A stretch of 64,000 nt of DNA from Phascolarctos cinereus (GCF_002099425.1 NW_018344024.1:3773001-3837000); one strand, 5' to 3'. Shown: positions 23,536 through 34,099, counted from the stretch's first letter. The notes: generated by a model from the letters alone, not told the origin. A program made the numbers and translations.

Positions 23536-24778
23536 AAAATAAATAAATCCATCAAGAGTATAAAGAAAAAATCAATAAGTTAAGGGGGGGAAACATGAAA
23601 GCTAGGTGAAAACTAGATACAGAGTTGATAAATTAAAGGGGAGAGAGGCTAAGGACAAGGGTAATGGAGATTATGTGAATAGGGTTGTCTTAAAGTAAAT
23701 TAAATAAAAATTAACCATAGAGAAAAATGCTGTTTGAAAAGAGGAAGGGGAATAAAATGCAAATTGAATAAATTAAATAAAAATGCTAATGAAAGAAATG
23801 GAAGAAAAGATATAACTCTGTCACACATTTAAATGAGAATAAATTAAATAATATAACAAAAGAAAAGAAAATCACAAATTGGATAGAAAAACAAAATTCC
23901 ACAATTTGTTGCTTAGAAGGAATACAACAAAAAAAGCAAAGACATACAGAGAAAAATAAGGATATACTGTAAAAATTGACTTCATAAGATGTATATTAAA
24001 AAAACCACAAATCTTTTATGAAGTACATTGATAGTTTGTTCAATTTATTTTTTTTTAGTAAAGATGGAGTTATTTCGGTACTCTATTTCCTCTTCTGTTA
24101 ATTGGGGCAATTTATATTTTTTTGTAAATATTCATCTATTTTGCTTAGATGTGGTTTCTTGAAATATAATTATTGAAATAGCTCCTAACGATTGCTTTGA
24201 TTTCTTCTTCAGTGGTGGTGAATTAAGCCTTTTCATTTTTAATACTAATAAATTGATTTTATTCATAATTTTAATCATATTAATTAATGGTTTATTTTTC
24301 TTTTTTGCATAAATCTAGGTTCTAGTTTTATTTATTAGCTCAATTTTTTTACTTTTAATTTTACTAATCTTTTTAATTTTCAGAATTTGAAAGCTTGTGT
24401 TTTATTGGGATTTTTAATTTTTAGTTTTTTTTATTTGCAAGCCCAATTAATTGATATGTTCTTTGCCTATTTTATTGATGTAAATATTTAGAGATACAAA
24501 TTCTCCCTTAAGTACTGCTTTGGCTGAATTTCATAAAATTTGGTATTTTGTCTCATTGTTATCTTTCTCTTGAATGAAATTATTGGGTTTTTTCTTTCTG
24601 TGATTTGTTCTTTGACTCATTTATCCTTAAGGATTAGATTATTTGGTTATTGATTAATTTTAATTTAGCTTTCCATAGCCCTTTATTGACTGTAATTTTT
24701 ATTGCATTATATTCTGAAAAAGATGCATTTAATTTTCTTCTTTTCTTCATTTGATTTTAAGGTTTTTATGCCATAATA

Positions 24779-24784
<6 letters not shown>

Positions 24785-24819
<35 letters not shown>

Positions 24820-24840
24820 TGTGTGTGTGTGTGTGTGTGT
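24785..24840. repeat. (TG)n microsatellite inside L1 ORF2
   Basis: About 27 TG units with one C interruption. It arose within the older L1 copy, since it breaks homologous L1 text. Confidence 0.97.
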
Positions 24841-25329
24841 ACATGCCATGTGCCACTGAGGAAAAGTTATACTCCTTTCTATTCTCATTCAATTTTCTAC
24901 AGAGGTCTATAAAATCTAACTTTTCTAAAATTCTCTCTACTTCCTTAACTACTTTTTTGTTTATTTTTTCTTAGATTTCTCTACTACTATAGAATTTTGT
25001 GCTTATGCATTTAGTATTGATATCACTTCATTGTCTATAGCACATTTTAGTAAGATGTAGTTTCCTTTCATATCTTTTTTATTATTTTTGTTTTTGTCTT
25101 GTCTGAGATCATGTTTGCTACCCGTTTTTTTTTTACTTCATCTGAAGCAAAATAGATTCTGCTCCAGCCTTTTACCTTTACTCTCTTTTAAATACGTTTC
25201 ACGTAAGCAACATAATGTAGTAATCTTATTTTTAATCCAGTCTGCTATTTGCTTCCATTTTATACCTAAGTTCATCCCATTCACATTCAGAGTTATGATT
25301 ACTAATACAGCTATTATTTCCCTCCATCC

Positions 25330-25330
<1 letters not shown>

Positions 25331-25411
<81 letters not shown>
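25331..25411. repeat. (TC)n microsatellite inside the L1 spacer
   Basis: About 38 TC units with one TTTC interruption. The 140-codon plus-strand frame over it (25,088-25,510) encodes a Leu-Ser run and is an artefact of the repeat. Confidence 0.97.
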
Positions 25412-25412
<1 letters not shown>

Positions 25413-26292
25413 CTGTTTTGCTTCAGACCACCACCTTCCCCAATCTGCCCTCTCTTCTATCAGCCCTCCCTTCTCTTATCCCATTGCCCTCCTACTTCCC
25501 TATAGGGTAAGGTAGATTTCTGTACCCAACTGAGAGTATATATTATTCCCTCTTTGAGCCAATTCCAATGAAAGTAAGGTTCAAGCATTACCCACCACAT
25601 CCCCCTCCATCTTTTTCCTTCACTGTAATAGCTATTTTATGCTTCTTAATGGGAGAATTTATCCCATCATACCTCTCCTTTACCTCTTTGAGTGCAATCC
25701 TATTTCTCATTCCTTAATTTCATGGGGGAGGGGTGTTATATCACCCCATCATAGTCAACTAATATTTTAGCACTACAATTATCACCTTCCCATGTTGTGC
25801 TATAAACAGTCTAACATTTCTCTTTCCCTTTTATGCTTCTCTTGAGTCTTGTTTTTGAAAATCACATTTTCTATTCACTTCTGGTCCTTTCATTGGGAAT
25901 GCTTCACAATTCTCTATTTCATTGAAGGGACATTTTCCCCCTGAAGGATTATACTCAGTTTTGCTGGATAGATGATTCTTAGTTGTAATCCTAGCTATTT
26001 TGCCCTCTGGAATATTATATTCCAAACCCTCTGATCCATTAATGTATTATCCTGACCATGGCCCCATGATATTTGGATCATTTATTTCTGGCTTCTTGCA
26101 ATATTTTCTTCTTGATTTGGAAGCTCTGGAATTTGGCTATAATATTCCTCAGACATAGATAGAATTTTTTTCCTTCAACTACCCTAATACTGACAAAGTT
26201 ATCATGAGTTACATATATCATCTTTCTATGCAGGAATGTAAATAGTTCAATCTTAATAAGTCTCTTATGATTTCTCTTTCCTGTTTACCTCT

Positions 26293-27370
26293 TCATGTTC
26301 CACTGGAGTCATGTATTTGAAAGTCAAATTTTCTGTTTAGCTCTGGTCTTTTCATCAGGAATGCTTGAAAGTCCTCTATTTCACTGAATGACCATTTTTC
26401 CCCTGAAGGATTATACTCAATTTTGCTGGGTAGGTGATTCTTGGTTGTAATCCTGTCTCCTTTGCCCTCTGAAATATTATATTCCATGCCCTGCGGTCCT
26501 TTAATGTAGAAGCTGCTAAATCTTGTGTTATCCTGATTGTGTTTCCACAGTACTTGAATTGTTTCCTCCTGGCAGCTTGTAATATTTTCTCCTTGACCTG
26601 GGAACTCTGGAATTTGGCTACAATATTCCTAGGAGTTTTCCTTTGGGGATCTCTTTCAGGGGGAGATTGGTGGATTCTTTCAATTTCTATTTTGCCCTCT
26701 GGTTCTAATAATATCAGGGCAGTTTTCCTTGATAATTTCTTGAAAGATGATGTCTAGGCTCTTTTTTGATCATGGCTTTCAGATAGTCCAATAATTTTTA
26801 AATTCTCTCTCCCGGATCTATTTTCCAGGTCAGTTGTTTTTCCAATGAGATATTTCACATTGTTTTCTAATTTTTCATTCTTTTGGATTTGTTTTACAGT
26901 GTCTTCATTTCTCATAAAGTCACTGTCTTCCAATTGCTCTATTCTAATTTTAAGGAAGTATTTTCTTCAGTAATCTTTTGGACTTCCTTTTCCATTTGGC
27001 CAATTTTCTTTTTAGGGCATTTTTCTCCTCATTGGCTTTTTGGACCTCTTTTGCCATTTGGGTTAGGCTGTTTTTTAAGGTGTTATTTTCTTCAGTATTT
27101 TTTTGGGTCTCCTTTAGCAAGCTGTTGACTTGTTTTTCATGATTTTCTTGCATCACTCTCATTTCTTTCCCAGTTTTTCCTCTACTTCCCTTACTTGCTT
27201 CTCAAAATCCCTTTTGAGCTCTTCCAAGGCCTGGGACTGATTCATATTTTTCTCGGAGGCTTTGGATGTAGGAGCTTTGACTTTGTTGTCTTCTTCTGGT
27301 TGTATATTTTGATCTTCTTTTTCACCAAAGTAAGATAATATAGTCTGACTCTTTTTGCCTGCTTGCTCAT
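26293..27370 (-). pseudogene. L1 ORF1 (RNA-binding chaperone) pseudogene
   Basis: Starts at an ATG at 27,370 (MSKQA-) and spreads over several frames. 27,159-27,449 carries QTILSYFGEKEDQN and MNQSQALEELKRDFEKQ. 26,950-27,162 holds the coiled coil (MRVMQENHEKQVNSLLKETQ). 26,293-26,487 holds the C-terminal domain end (SEIEDFQAFLMKRPELNRKF). In active L1s the ORF1 protein trimerises through the coiled coil and binds L1 RNA. Frame shifts separate the pieces, so this copy makes no full protein. Confidence 0.85.
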
Positions 27371-27504
27371 GATCCCAGCCAATTACTTGAGTTTTAAACT
27401 CTTTGTTAAGGTAAGAGTCTGCTTCCAATGTGGAGAGTGTACTGTCCAAGCTTCAGGGGTTTGTGTAGCTGTTTTCAGAGATACTTGTAGGGACCTGTAA
27501 ATTT

Positions 27505-27706
27505 TCAGTTCTTCCAAGGTGGTATGATAAGGGGCGAGGTGTTTACTCCTTTCCTGGCCTGTGACCACAAGTATTCCTTTCTGTCCTGTAACTGTGAGGA
27601 AGGGTTCCTCTCCACAGCCACTACAAGCTCCACCACGCCAGCGCTCCTCCTCACCCCAGCACTGCCGCCCAGAACTGTGACCCAGATCCACACACGGGCA
27701 AAGCAA
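27505..27706 (-). other. Open frame in the L1 leader, sense strand
   Basis: The frame 27,505-27,693 reads MWIWVTVLGGSAGVRRSAG then VVELVVAVERNPSSQLQDRK. The same peptide is readable in the L1 copies at 31,201-31,719 and 45,431-45,775. It lies upstream of ORF1 in the same sense. Whether it is translated is unknown. Confidence 0.4.
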
Positions 27707-28223
27707 GAGATTCCTGCCTCAGCACTGGCAAAGAGATCCCTGCAGTCCCTCTCTGATCAGCCACTGGATTCCCCCTCAGTCTGTGGGCCACAAGCTCGGG
27801 AAGCAGCTGCCCCCCCCCCAGGGCCAGGCTCTTGGGGAATGGAGCTGAAACCCCGCCTTCCTCTCTGACCAGACAGACACAGACTTTTCCCACTGACCTT
27901 CTAAGTTGTCTTTGACATTCGTGGATTGAGGAGTCTGGAAACCTCCACAGCTGCCCGCAATTCAGTCCTCTGAGGCCTGCTCCAGGTTTGCTGCAGCCTG
28001 CGCGCCCACGCCGCGCTGCGCTGCGCTCCGAGCCCGGTGCGATACACTTTTCTGATCAATCATCCAGGTTGTCTTGGGCTGGAAATTTGTTTCACTCTGT
28101 GTTTTTGTGGGTTCTGCTGCTTCAGAATTTGTTTAGAGCCATTTGTTATGAGTATTTGGAGGGGTTTGGGGGAGAGCTCAAGCAAGTCACTGCTTTCACT
28201 CCGCCATCTTGGCTCCGCCCCTC

Positions 28224-28342
28224 TTGATAATTTTTTGAAAGACGATGCTATGGCTCTTTTTTATCATGCTTTCAGGGAGTCCAATAATTCTTAAATGATC
28301 TCTCCTGGATCTATTTTCCAAGTCAGTTGTTTTTCCTTATGA
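28224..28342 (-). mobile_element. Older L1 ORF1 fragment, continuation of the copy at 24,020-26,162
   Basis: TTGATAATTTTTTGAAAGAC, then GCTTTCAGGGAGTCCAATAA and GATCTATTTTCCAAGTCAGT, matches the L1 ORF1 text at 26,728-26,840 in the same orientation. It ends at about 28,342, its 5' truncation point. Confidence 0.85.
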
Positions 28343-29360
28343 TTAGAATGATTCAGCAATAGACTATCTCCTGGAATATAGCTGTTCTCCCCTTTTTGAA
28401 GTCCTAAAGCAAATGCTAGATGACCACTTATTGGGGTAATTGTAGCAGAGATTCTTTTCTCTGTACTCTATAGACAATGATTTCTGCAGAATTTTCTGTT
28501 TTCTAACTTTTAGATTATGTGAGGTTTCTCCTTGAGGTATGCCTTGAGTCAAGTTTATAAGATTTTTTTTAAAATGAATAAAAATATATTAAAGGTATTT
28601 TCAAGAGGGTGCCTGGGATTTACATACTTCTCCATGAGATAAAACCTCTTCTTTTTTTCATGCTCCCTAAAGGATGTGTAGTTCGTCAAAATGTATAGCA
28701 ATATCCATTACAACTCATTGTCCACACAGAAGCAGCACTGACAAATCTCAAAAGAGAAGCCTGAATACATTTTAAGTATAATTGAACTTTTTTACCCAGT
28801 GATTTTTCTAGTGATAATTTACCTGTCTTAACATTCAAATATTCAAAAACATAAATAAATATGAGATATTTCTTTTTTAATGAAGGAAAGTCATACCTGG
28901 TACTGACTGATTTTCAGTATGAAGGCTATCTTCACTACCAGAAGGACTTAACAGTATATTTCAAAAGACAGCTTATACTCCACAGAATATCTCAAAATAT
29001 AAGGAAAACACCTTCATCTGGAATCCAATGATTTTCTAACTTCGTGGCTTTCCATTGCCTGTTCTTATCATTCCTTTTGGCATTCACATAAAAAGGAGTA
29101 GGATGCCCATGGAGAGGCAATATTTCAAATCAGTAAATAAATGTGTATATTCAAATATTCTGAAGTCAATAGAACACTTTTTCAGACATTTCAAATAAAT
29201 ATACTACTTTGTTATTTTTACTGCTTTGAATAGAATGTCAATATTTGTTTTATACAAGCAATAATAAATATACAATTAATCAGATTTCATATACCATAAC
29301 ACCAATTTAAGCCATTTCAATCAACAAACCAAAGTAAGAAATGATAACTCTATTTTCAAT
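28343..29360. other. Unique AT-rich DNA
   Basis: No repeat recognised; no exon or RNA gene seen. Confidence 0.4.
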
Positions 29361-29364
29361 TCAA

Positions 29365-29490
29365 TTTAATTCAAAAATATGTATTAAGCACCTGTTAAAG
29401 CCACTATGCCAGGTACTAAGAATACAAAGGCAAAAACAAATCATTTGCAAAAGCAAATCCTCATAAGGAGTTTATTCTTAGAATTATTCT
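29365..29490 (-). mobile_element. L2 3' end, minus strand
   Basis: AAAAATATGTATTAAGCACC, then CACTATGCCAGGTACTAAGA and ATACAAAGGCAAAAACAAAT, is antisense L2 terminus. Confidence 0.65.
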
Positions 29491-29958
29491 AGCCATCAAA
29501 CAAAATAATTTAATCTAAAAGTGAAGTTTCTAGGATACATTCTAATTTAAACTACATTGAGAAATATTCTATTCTTTCATTTGACCCTGGCCCTTCTCAG
29601 AAGTATTTGCTTCTGATTACCCCCTTTCCCAATCTGCCCTCCTCTCTATCATCCCCCTGCTCTCTTGTCCCCTTCTCCCCCTATTTTCCTGTAGGGTAAG
29701 ACAGATTTCCATACCCAATTGAGTGTGTGTAATAACACACTCCTTAAGCCAAATCCTATGAGAATAAGATTCACTCATCCCCTCTCACCTTCCCCCATTT
29801 CCTCTCCAATGTAAGAGCCTTTTCTTTTCTGTTTTTTTTTTTGTTAGATAGTTTACCCCGTTCTACCTCTCCCTTTCTTCTTCTCCAAATATAATCCTTT
29901 ATCATCCTTTAATTATATTCTCCAGATATGACCCTTTCATCTTCAACTCACCCTGTGC

Positions 29959-29962
29959 TATC

Positions 29963-30016
<54 letters not shown>
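29959..30016. repeat. (TATC)n microsatellite inside the L1 spacer
   Basis: About 14 perfect TATC/CTAT units followed by ATACATACG. It lies where the other young copy (26,163) is broken off. Confidence 0.96.
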
Positions 30017-30018
<2 letters not shown>

Positions 30019-30185
30019 CCTATCCATACATACGTATAATTTTTTCCTTCTAACTACCCTAATACTGACAAAGGTCTCATGAGTTATAAATATCATTTTC
30101 CATGCAGGAATGTAAACAGTTCAACCTTAATAAGTCTCTTATGATTTCTCTTTCCTGTTTACCTCTTCCATGTTTCACTTGAGTC

Positions 30186-31250
30186 TTATATTTGAAAGTC
30201 GAATTTTCTATTCAGCTCTGGTCTTTTCATCATGAATGCTTGAAAGTCTTCTATTTCACTGAATGACCATTTTTTCCCCTGAAGTATTATACTCAGTTTT
30301 GCTGGGTAGGTGATTCTTGGTTGTAATCCTATCTCCTTTGCCCTCTGAAATATTATATTCCATGCCCTGTGGTCCTTTAATGTAGAAGCTGCTAAATCTT
30401 GTGTTATCTTGATTGTGTTTCCACAGTACTTGAATTGTTCCTTTCTGGCTGCTTGTAATATTTTCTCCTTGATCTGGGAACTCTGGAATTTGGCTACAAT
30501 ATTCCTAGGAGTTTTCCTTTGGGGATCTCTTTCAGGGGGAGATTGGTGGATTCTTTCAATTTCTATTTTGCCCTCTGGTTCTAAAATATCAGGGCAGTTT
30601 TCCTTGATAATTTCTTGAAAGATGATGTCTAGGCTCTTTCTTTGATCATGGATTTCAGATAGTCCAATAATTTTTAAATTCTCTCTCCTGGATCTATTTT
30701 CCAGGTCAGTTATTTTTCCAATGAGATATTTCACATTGTTTTGTTTTTAATTTTTCATTCTTTTGGATTTGTTTTACAGTGTCTTCATTTCTCATGAAGT
30801 CACTAGCTTCCAATTACTCTATTCTAATTTTTAAGGAAGTATTTTCTTCAGCAATCTTTTGGACTTCCTTTTCCATTTGTCCAATTTTGCTTTTTAGGGC
30901 ATGTTTCTCCACATTGGCTTTTTGGACCTCTTTTGCCATTTGGGTTGGGCTGTTTTTTAAAGTGTTATTTTCTTCAGTATTTTTTTGGGTCTCCTTTAGC
31001 AAGCTGTTGACTTGTTTTTCATGATTTTCTTGCATCACTCTCATTTCTCTTCCCAGTTTTTCCTCTACTTCTCTTACTTGCTTCTCAAAATCCCTTTTGA
31101 GCTCTTCCGAGGCCTGGGACTGATTCAAACTTTTTTGGAGGCTTTGGATGTAGGAGCTTTGACTTTGTTGTCCTCTTCTGGTTGTATACTTTGATCTTTT
31201 TCACCAAAGTAAGATAATATAGTCTGACTCTTTTTGAGAGGTTTTCTCAT
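30186..31250 (-). pseudogene. L1 ORF1 pseudogene with long surviving C-terminal half
   Basis: Three frame pieces, two breaks. The N-terminal piece (from 31,250) reads MRKPLKKSQTILSYFGEKDQ. The coiled coil is at 30,814-31,128 (104 codons, QKNTEENNTLKNSPTQMAKE). The C-terminal piece, 30,186-30,734, is 182 codons with DLENRSRRENLKIIGLSE, the start of the L1 RRM-like domain, followed by the C-terminal domain ending in SEIEDFQAFMMKRPELNRKF. The family role is RNA binding and strand annealing in the L1 particle. This copy cannot encode the whole protein. Confidence 0.9.
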
Positions 31251-31719
31251 GATCCCAGACAATTACTTGAGTTTTAAACTCTTTGTTAAGGTGAGAGTCT
31301 GCTTCCAGTGTGGAGAATGTACTGTACCAAGTTTCTGGGGTTTGTACGGCTGTTTTCAGAGACACTTCTAGGGACCTATAAATTTTCAGTTCTTCCCAGG
31401 TGGTATGATAAAGGGCAAGGTGTCTACTCCTTTCCTGGCATGTGCTCTGGTCTATGAGAGACCACAAGAAGTCTTTTCTGTCTTGTAACTGTGAGGAGAA
31501 TTTCCTCTCTCCAGGCACTAGAAGCTCCACCATGCCTGCACTCCTCCTCACCCCAGGATTGCCACCCAGAACTGTGACCCAGATCCAAGCACTGGAAAAG
31601 CAAGAGATTCCTGCCCCAGCACTGGCAAAGAGACCTGCAATCACCCTCTGATCAGCCACCTGATTCCCCCTCAGTCTATGGGCCAGAAGCTTAAGAGGCA
31701 GCTGCCAACCCCAGGCCAC
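31251..31719 (-). other. 172-codon open frame in L1 leader, sense strand
   Basis: The frame 31,201-31,719 is open for 172 codons through the leader into the start of ORF1 in another phase. It reads SAWIWVTVLGGNPGVRRSAG and MVELLVPGERKFSSQLQDRK. Related peptides are seen in the leaders at 27,505-27,706 and 45,431-45,775. It may be a real upstream frame of this L1 family or a consequence of low stop density in a GC-richer leader. Confidence 0.4.
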
Positions 31720-32189
31720 ACTCGAGACTTGAGGTTGGGATCTAGCTTCTGTCTCTCACACAGCAGAAATAGACCCTTCACACTGACCTTCTAAGTTGTT
31801 TTTGGTGTTCATGGGTTGAGAAGTCTGGGAACTACCACAGCTGCCCCCGATTCAGTCCTCTGAGACCATATCCAGGTTCGCTGCAGTCTGCGAGCCCACG
31901 CGGAACTGTGCTCCTCTACCAGTCTAGCGTGATATACCTTTCTGATCAACCATCCAGGCTGTCTTGGGCTGGAACTTTGTTTCACTCTGTCTTTTTGTGG
32001 GTTCTGCTGCTTTAGAATTTCTTTAGAGCCATTTTTTATGAGTATTTGGAGGGGTTTAGAGGAGAGCTCAAGCAAGTCACTGCTTTCACTCCACCATCTT
32101 GGCTCCACCCCTAGACCTTGAAATATTGAAATACATGTACACATATATACATATTCATTTATAAATTCACTCCACAAACTATTAAGTTA

Positions 32190-33345
32190 CATATGAGCTT
32201 CCAGAATCAAGAGATAAAAAGAGGAATTCCATTTAAAATAACTGTAGACAATATGAAATACTTAGTAGTCTACCTGACAAGACAAATCCAGGACAATATG
32301 AACACAACTACAAAACATTTTTCACACAAATAAAGTCAGATCTAAACAACTGGAAAAAATATTAATTGCACATTTGTAGGCCAATTTATAGAGCTAGAAA
32401 AATAATAACAAAATTCATCTGGAAGAACAAAAAGTCAAGAACATAAAGGGAAACGATGGAAAAAAATGTGAAGAAAGGTGGTCTAACCATAGCAGATCTC
32501 AAACTGTATTACAAAGTGACAATCACCAAAACTAATAAAGTGGTGGATCAGTGGAATGGATTACACATTAGATTATAGTTAATAACCATAGTAATCTAGT
32601 ATGGGATAAACCCAAATATCCAAGCTTTTGGAACAAAACTCATTATCTGACAAAACCTGCTGGGAATACAAGAAAACAGTATGGTAGAAAATATGTATAG
32701 TCCAAAGGGCTATACAACTGAGCTTGCCTTTTGACACAGCAATACCATAAAAGTGGCAAGGATGGGGAGGACCTATTTGTGCAAAAATATTTAGAGCACA
32801 GCTCTTTTTGTGGTGGCTAAGAATCAGAAATTGAGGGGATGCCCCTCAATTGGGAATGGTTAAACAAGCTGTGATATATGATTGTAATGGAATATTGACA
32901 TGCTATAAGAAATGACAAGCAGGCAGATTTAATAAAAATTTGAAAAGAATTACATGAACTCATACAAAGTGAAGCAAACAGAACCAGAAGAATGTTGTAC
33001 ACATTAATAGCAATATTGTTCAATGAAGAACTGTGAATGACAGGTATTCTCAGCATACAATGACCCAAGAGAATCCCAAAGGACTAATGATGAAGCATAC
33101 TATTTGCCTCCAGAGAAAGAACACATATTGTGTGAATATAGTCTGAACATGCTATTTTTCATTCTTCTTTTATTTGAGCATTCTTGTACAAAATGGCTAA
33201 TATGGAAATGTTTTACATGATTGCACACATATAACCTATATCTGATTGCTTACTGTCTAAAGGAGGGGAGAGGGAAGGGACGGACAGAGGGAGGGATAGT
33301 ATTTGGAACTCAAAACTTTTTTAAAAGGTTAAAAATTGTTTATTT
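32190..33345 (+). mobile_element. L1 LINE tail, plus strand (end of ORF2 and 3' region)
   Basis: Plus-strand text matches ORF2 from the reverse transcriptase onwards (CATTTAAAATAACTGTAGAC; CAAAATTCATCTGGAAGAAC for NKFIWKNKK). It continues to the C-terminal signature (GATGCCCCTCAATTGGGAAT for GCPSIG-like) at 32,840-32,870 and the 3' region (TGCCTCCAGAGAAAGAACAC, ATTCTTGTACAAAATGGC). Part of ORF2 is deleted near 32,690. It ends around 33,345 without a clear poly-A. Confidence 0.85.
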
Positions 33346-33548
33346 GTGCTGTAAACCCCTTTGGCTGACCAGTGAAACCTATGGACACCTTTCTCTTAAT
33401 TTTTTAAAAAACTGTATAAAATACATAGTATTACAAATGAAATCAATTATATTCAAATACAGTTATCAAAATATTGAAAGCTCCAAGTTCATGGACCCTT
33501 TGAAATCTATCTATGGACCTCTTGAAGATCTGTAGACACTAAGTTAAG
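33346..33548 (-). repeat. Old mammalian interspersed repeat
   Basis: CCAGTGAAACCTATGGACAC, then TACATAGTATTACAAATGAA, TATTCAAATACAGTTATCAA and CTATGGACCTCTTGAAGATC, is a string I recall as an ancient mammal-wide repeat of DNA-transposon type. Family and orientation are not certain. Confidence 0.45.
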
Positions 33549-33860
33549 ACTTAGAAGCTGACCATTTCTTGCCATTTTATTAGTTTTCTTCACTTTTTTT
33601 ATACAAGGACATGCCATGAGGTAACTGAGGAGCTATTGCAAAAAAAAAAAATTGACATAAATATTTTTAATACAAGGTTGCTATTAGAGCATATAGAAAA
33701 AGCTTTAATAGATGGCATAGAATCATCTTGTCATGGTCTGAGAAATTTAAGTCTAGTTTTCTATTTGATATATGTGAAGTCAAAACCTTTGGACAATCCT
33801 GTGAAAATTTTGAATATTTAAAAAAATGAATGTAATTAGGGACATTATTAGGGTGCACAT
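33549..33860. other. Unassigned AT-rich DNA
   Basis: Nothing recognised beyond an 11-base A run at about 33,640. Confidence 0.4.
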
Positions 33861-33861
33861 T

Positions 33862-33920
33862 TCTGACTACAGTGCCTGGTATATGATAAGTACTTAACAA
33901 ATTCATGCTGAATAATGGGG
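33862..33920 (+). mobile_element. L2 3' end, plus strand
   Basis: CAGTGCCTGGTATATGATAA then GTACTTAACAAATTCATGCT is a worn L2 terminus, followed by a G/GAGGA simple repeat at 33,917-33,941. Confidence 0.6.
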
Positions 33921-34099
33921 GGGGAGAGGAGAGGAGAGGAGTTGAGTTATAACTCCTTAGTAATATTAGCACAAGATTTTGCTGCTGAGAAAAGGAAATC
34001 AAGGAATAATTTTATTTTTCATCTTTCCTGTAATAATGAGACAAGAAACTGGTCATTTAGCTTAATTGCTCCTTTTCATCTTAACTGGAAAAGTGGAGG

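Larger units (their letters stand above)
21243..24005 (+). mobile_element. L1 LINE front half, plus strand (leader, ORF1, start of ORF2)
   Basis: The start is GGTGGAGCCAAGATTTCAGA, a diverged form of the L1 leader. ORF1 text begins near 21,950 (GAAGATCAAAACATAACCTC) and runs to about 22,740 with the coiled-coil and the DLDNRSRRHNLRFFG-like start of the RNA-binding domain at 22,510-22,560. The spacer follows, and ORF2 endonuclease text at 23,880-23,980 reads NSTICCLEGIQQKKQRHTE. It stops there, at the tail-to-tail junction with a minus-strand L1. A SINE and a MIR are nested in the spacer. ORF1 is broken many times. Confidence 0.8.
24020..26162 (-). mobile_element. Older L1 LINE, minus strand (part of ORF2, spacer, ORF1 end)
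   Basis: On the minus strand, ORF2 text occupies 25,250-24,020, matching the L1 copy at 12,900-14,200 (for example TTTGTAAATATTCATCTATT against TTTGTAAATATTCATCAATT). The ORF1-ORF2 spacer is at 25,260-25,840, and the C-terminal part of ORF1 is at 25,850-26,140 (ITTKNHLSSKTEYNPSGGK). Its ORF1 continues beyond the inserted younger L1 at 28,224-28,342, with about 115 bp of ORF1 lost at the insertion point. Its ORF2 end and 3' tail are missing at the 24.01-kb junction. Confidence 0.85.
26163..28223 (-). mobile_element. Young L1 front half, minus strand (leader plus ORF1 only)
   Basis: The 5' end is at 28,223 on the minus strand (GGGGCGGAGCCAAGATGGCG). The leader runs to about 27,371, ORF1 from 27,370 to about 26,293, then some 130 bp of spacer to 26,163, where older L1 text resumes. 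ORF2 and the 3' tail are absent. The leader is rich in CpG near 27,990-28,045, a sign of youth. The older L1 on both sides is in the same orientation; about 115 bp of it are missing at the insertion site and I see no clear target duplication. It may be a half-L1-like insertion or an L1 that lost its tail. Confidence 0.85.
29600..32112 (-). mobile_element. Young L1 front part, minus strand (leader, ORF1, spacer)
   Basis: The 5' end is at 32,112 (GGGGTGGAGCCAAGATGGTG). The leader runs to 31,251, ORF1 from 31,250 to 30,186 and the spacer to about 29,600, including a (TATC)n array at 29,959-30,016. It stops about where ORF2 starts. It resembles the copy at 26,163-28,223 closely but has lost more CpGs. 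To its right, after about 75 bp of unaligned sequence, lies a plus-strand L1 tail (32,190-33,345), so this may be one L1 inverted at its 5' end or two separate copies. Confidence 0.85.

Noticed and set aside
25088-25510. 140-codon plus-strand frame, longest of its area
   Set aside because: It is a Leu-Ser run over the (TC)n repeat within antisense L1 spacer; no protein signal.
27524-27893. Pro/Ala-rich frames as a possible CpG-island gene
   Set aside because: They are the leader of a minus-strand L1, matching the leaders at 31.5 and 45.6 kb.
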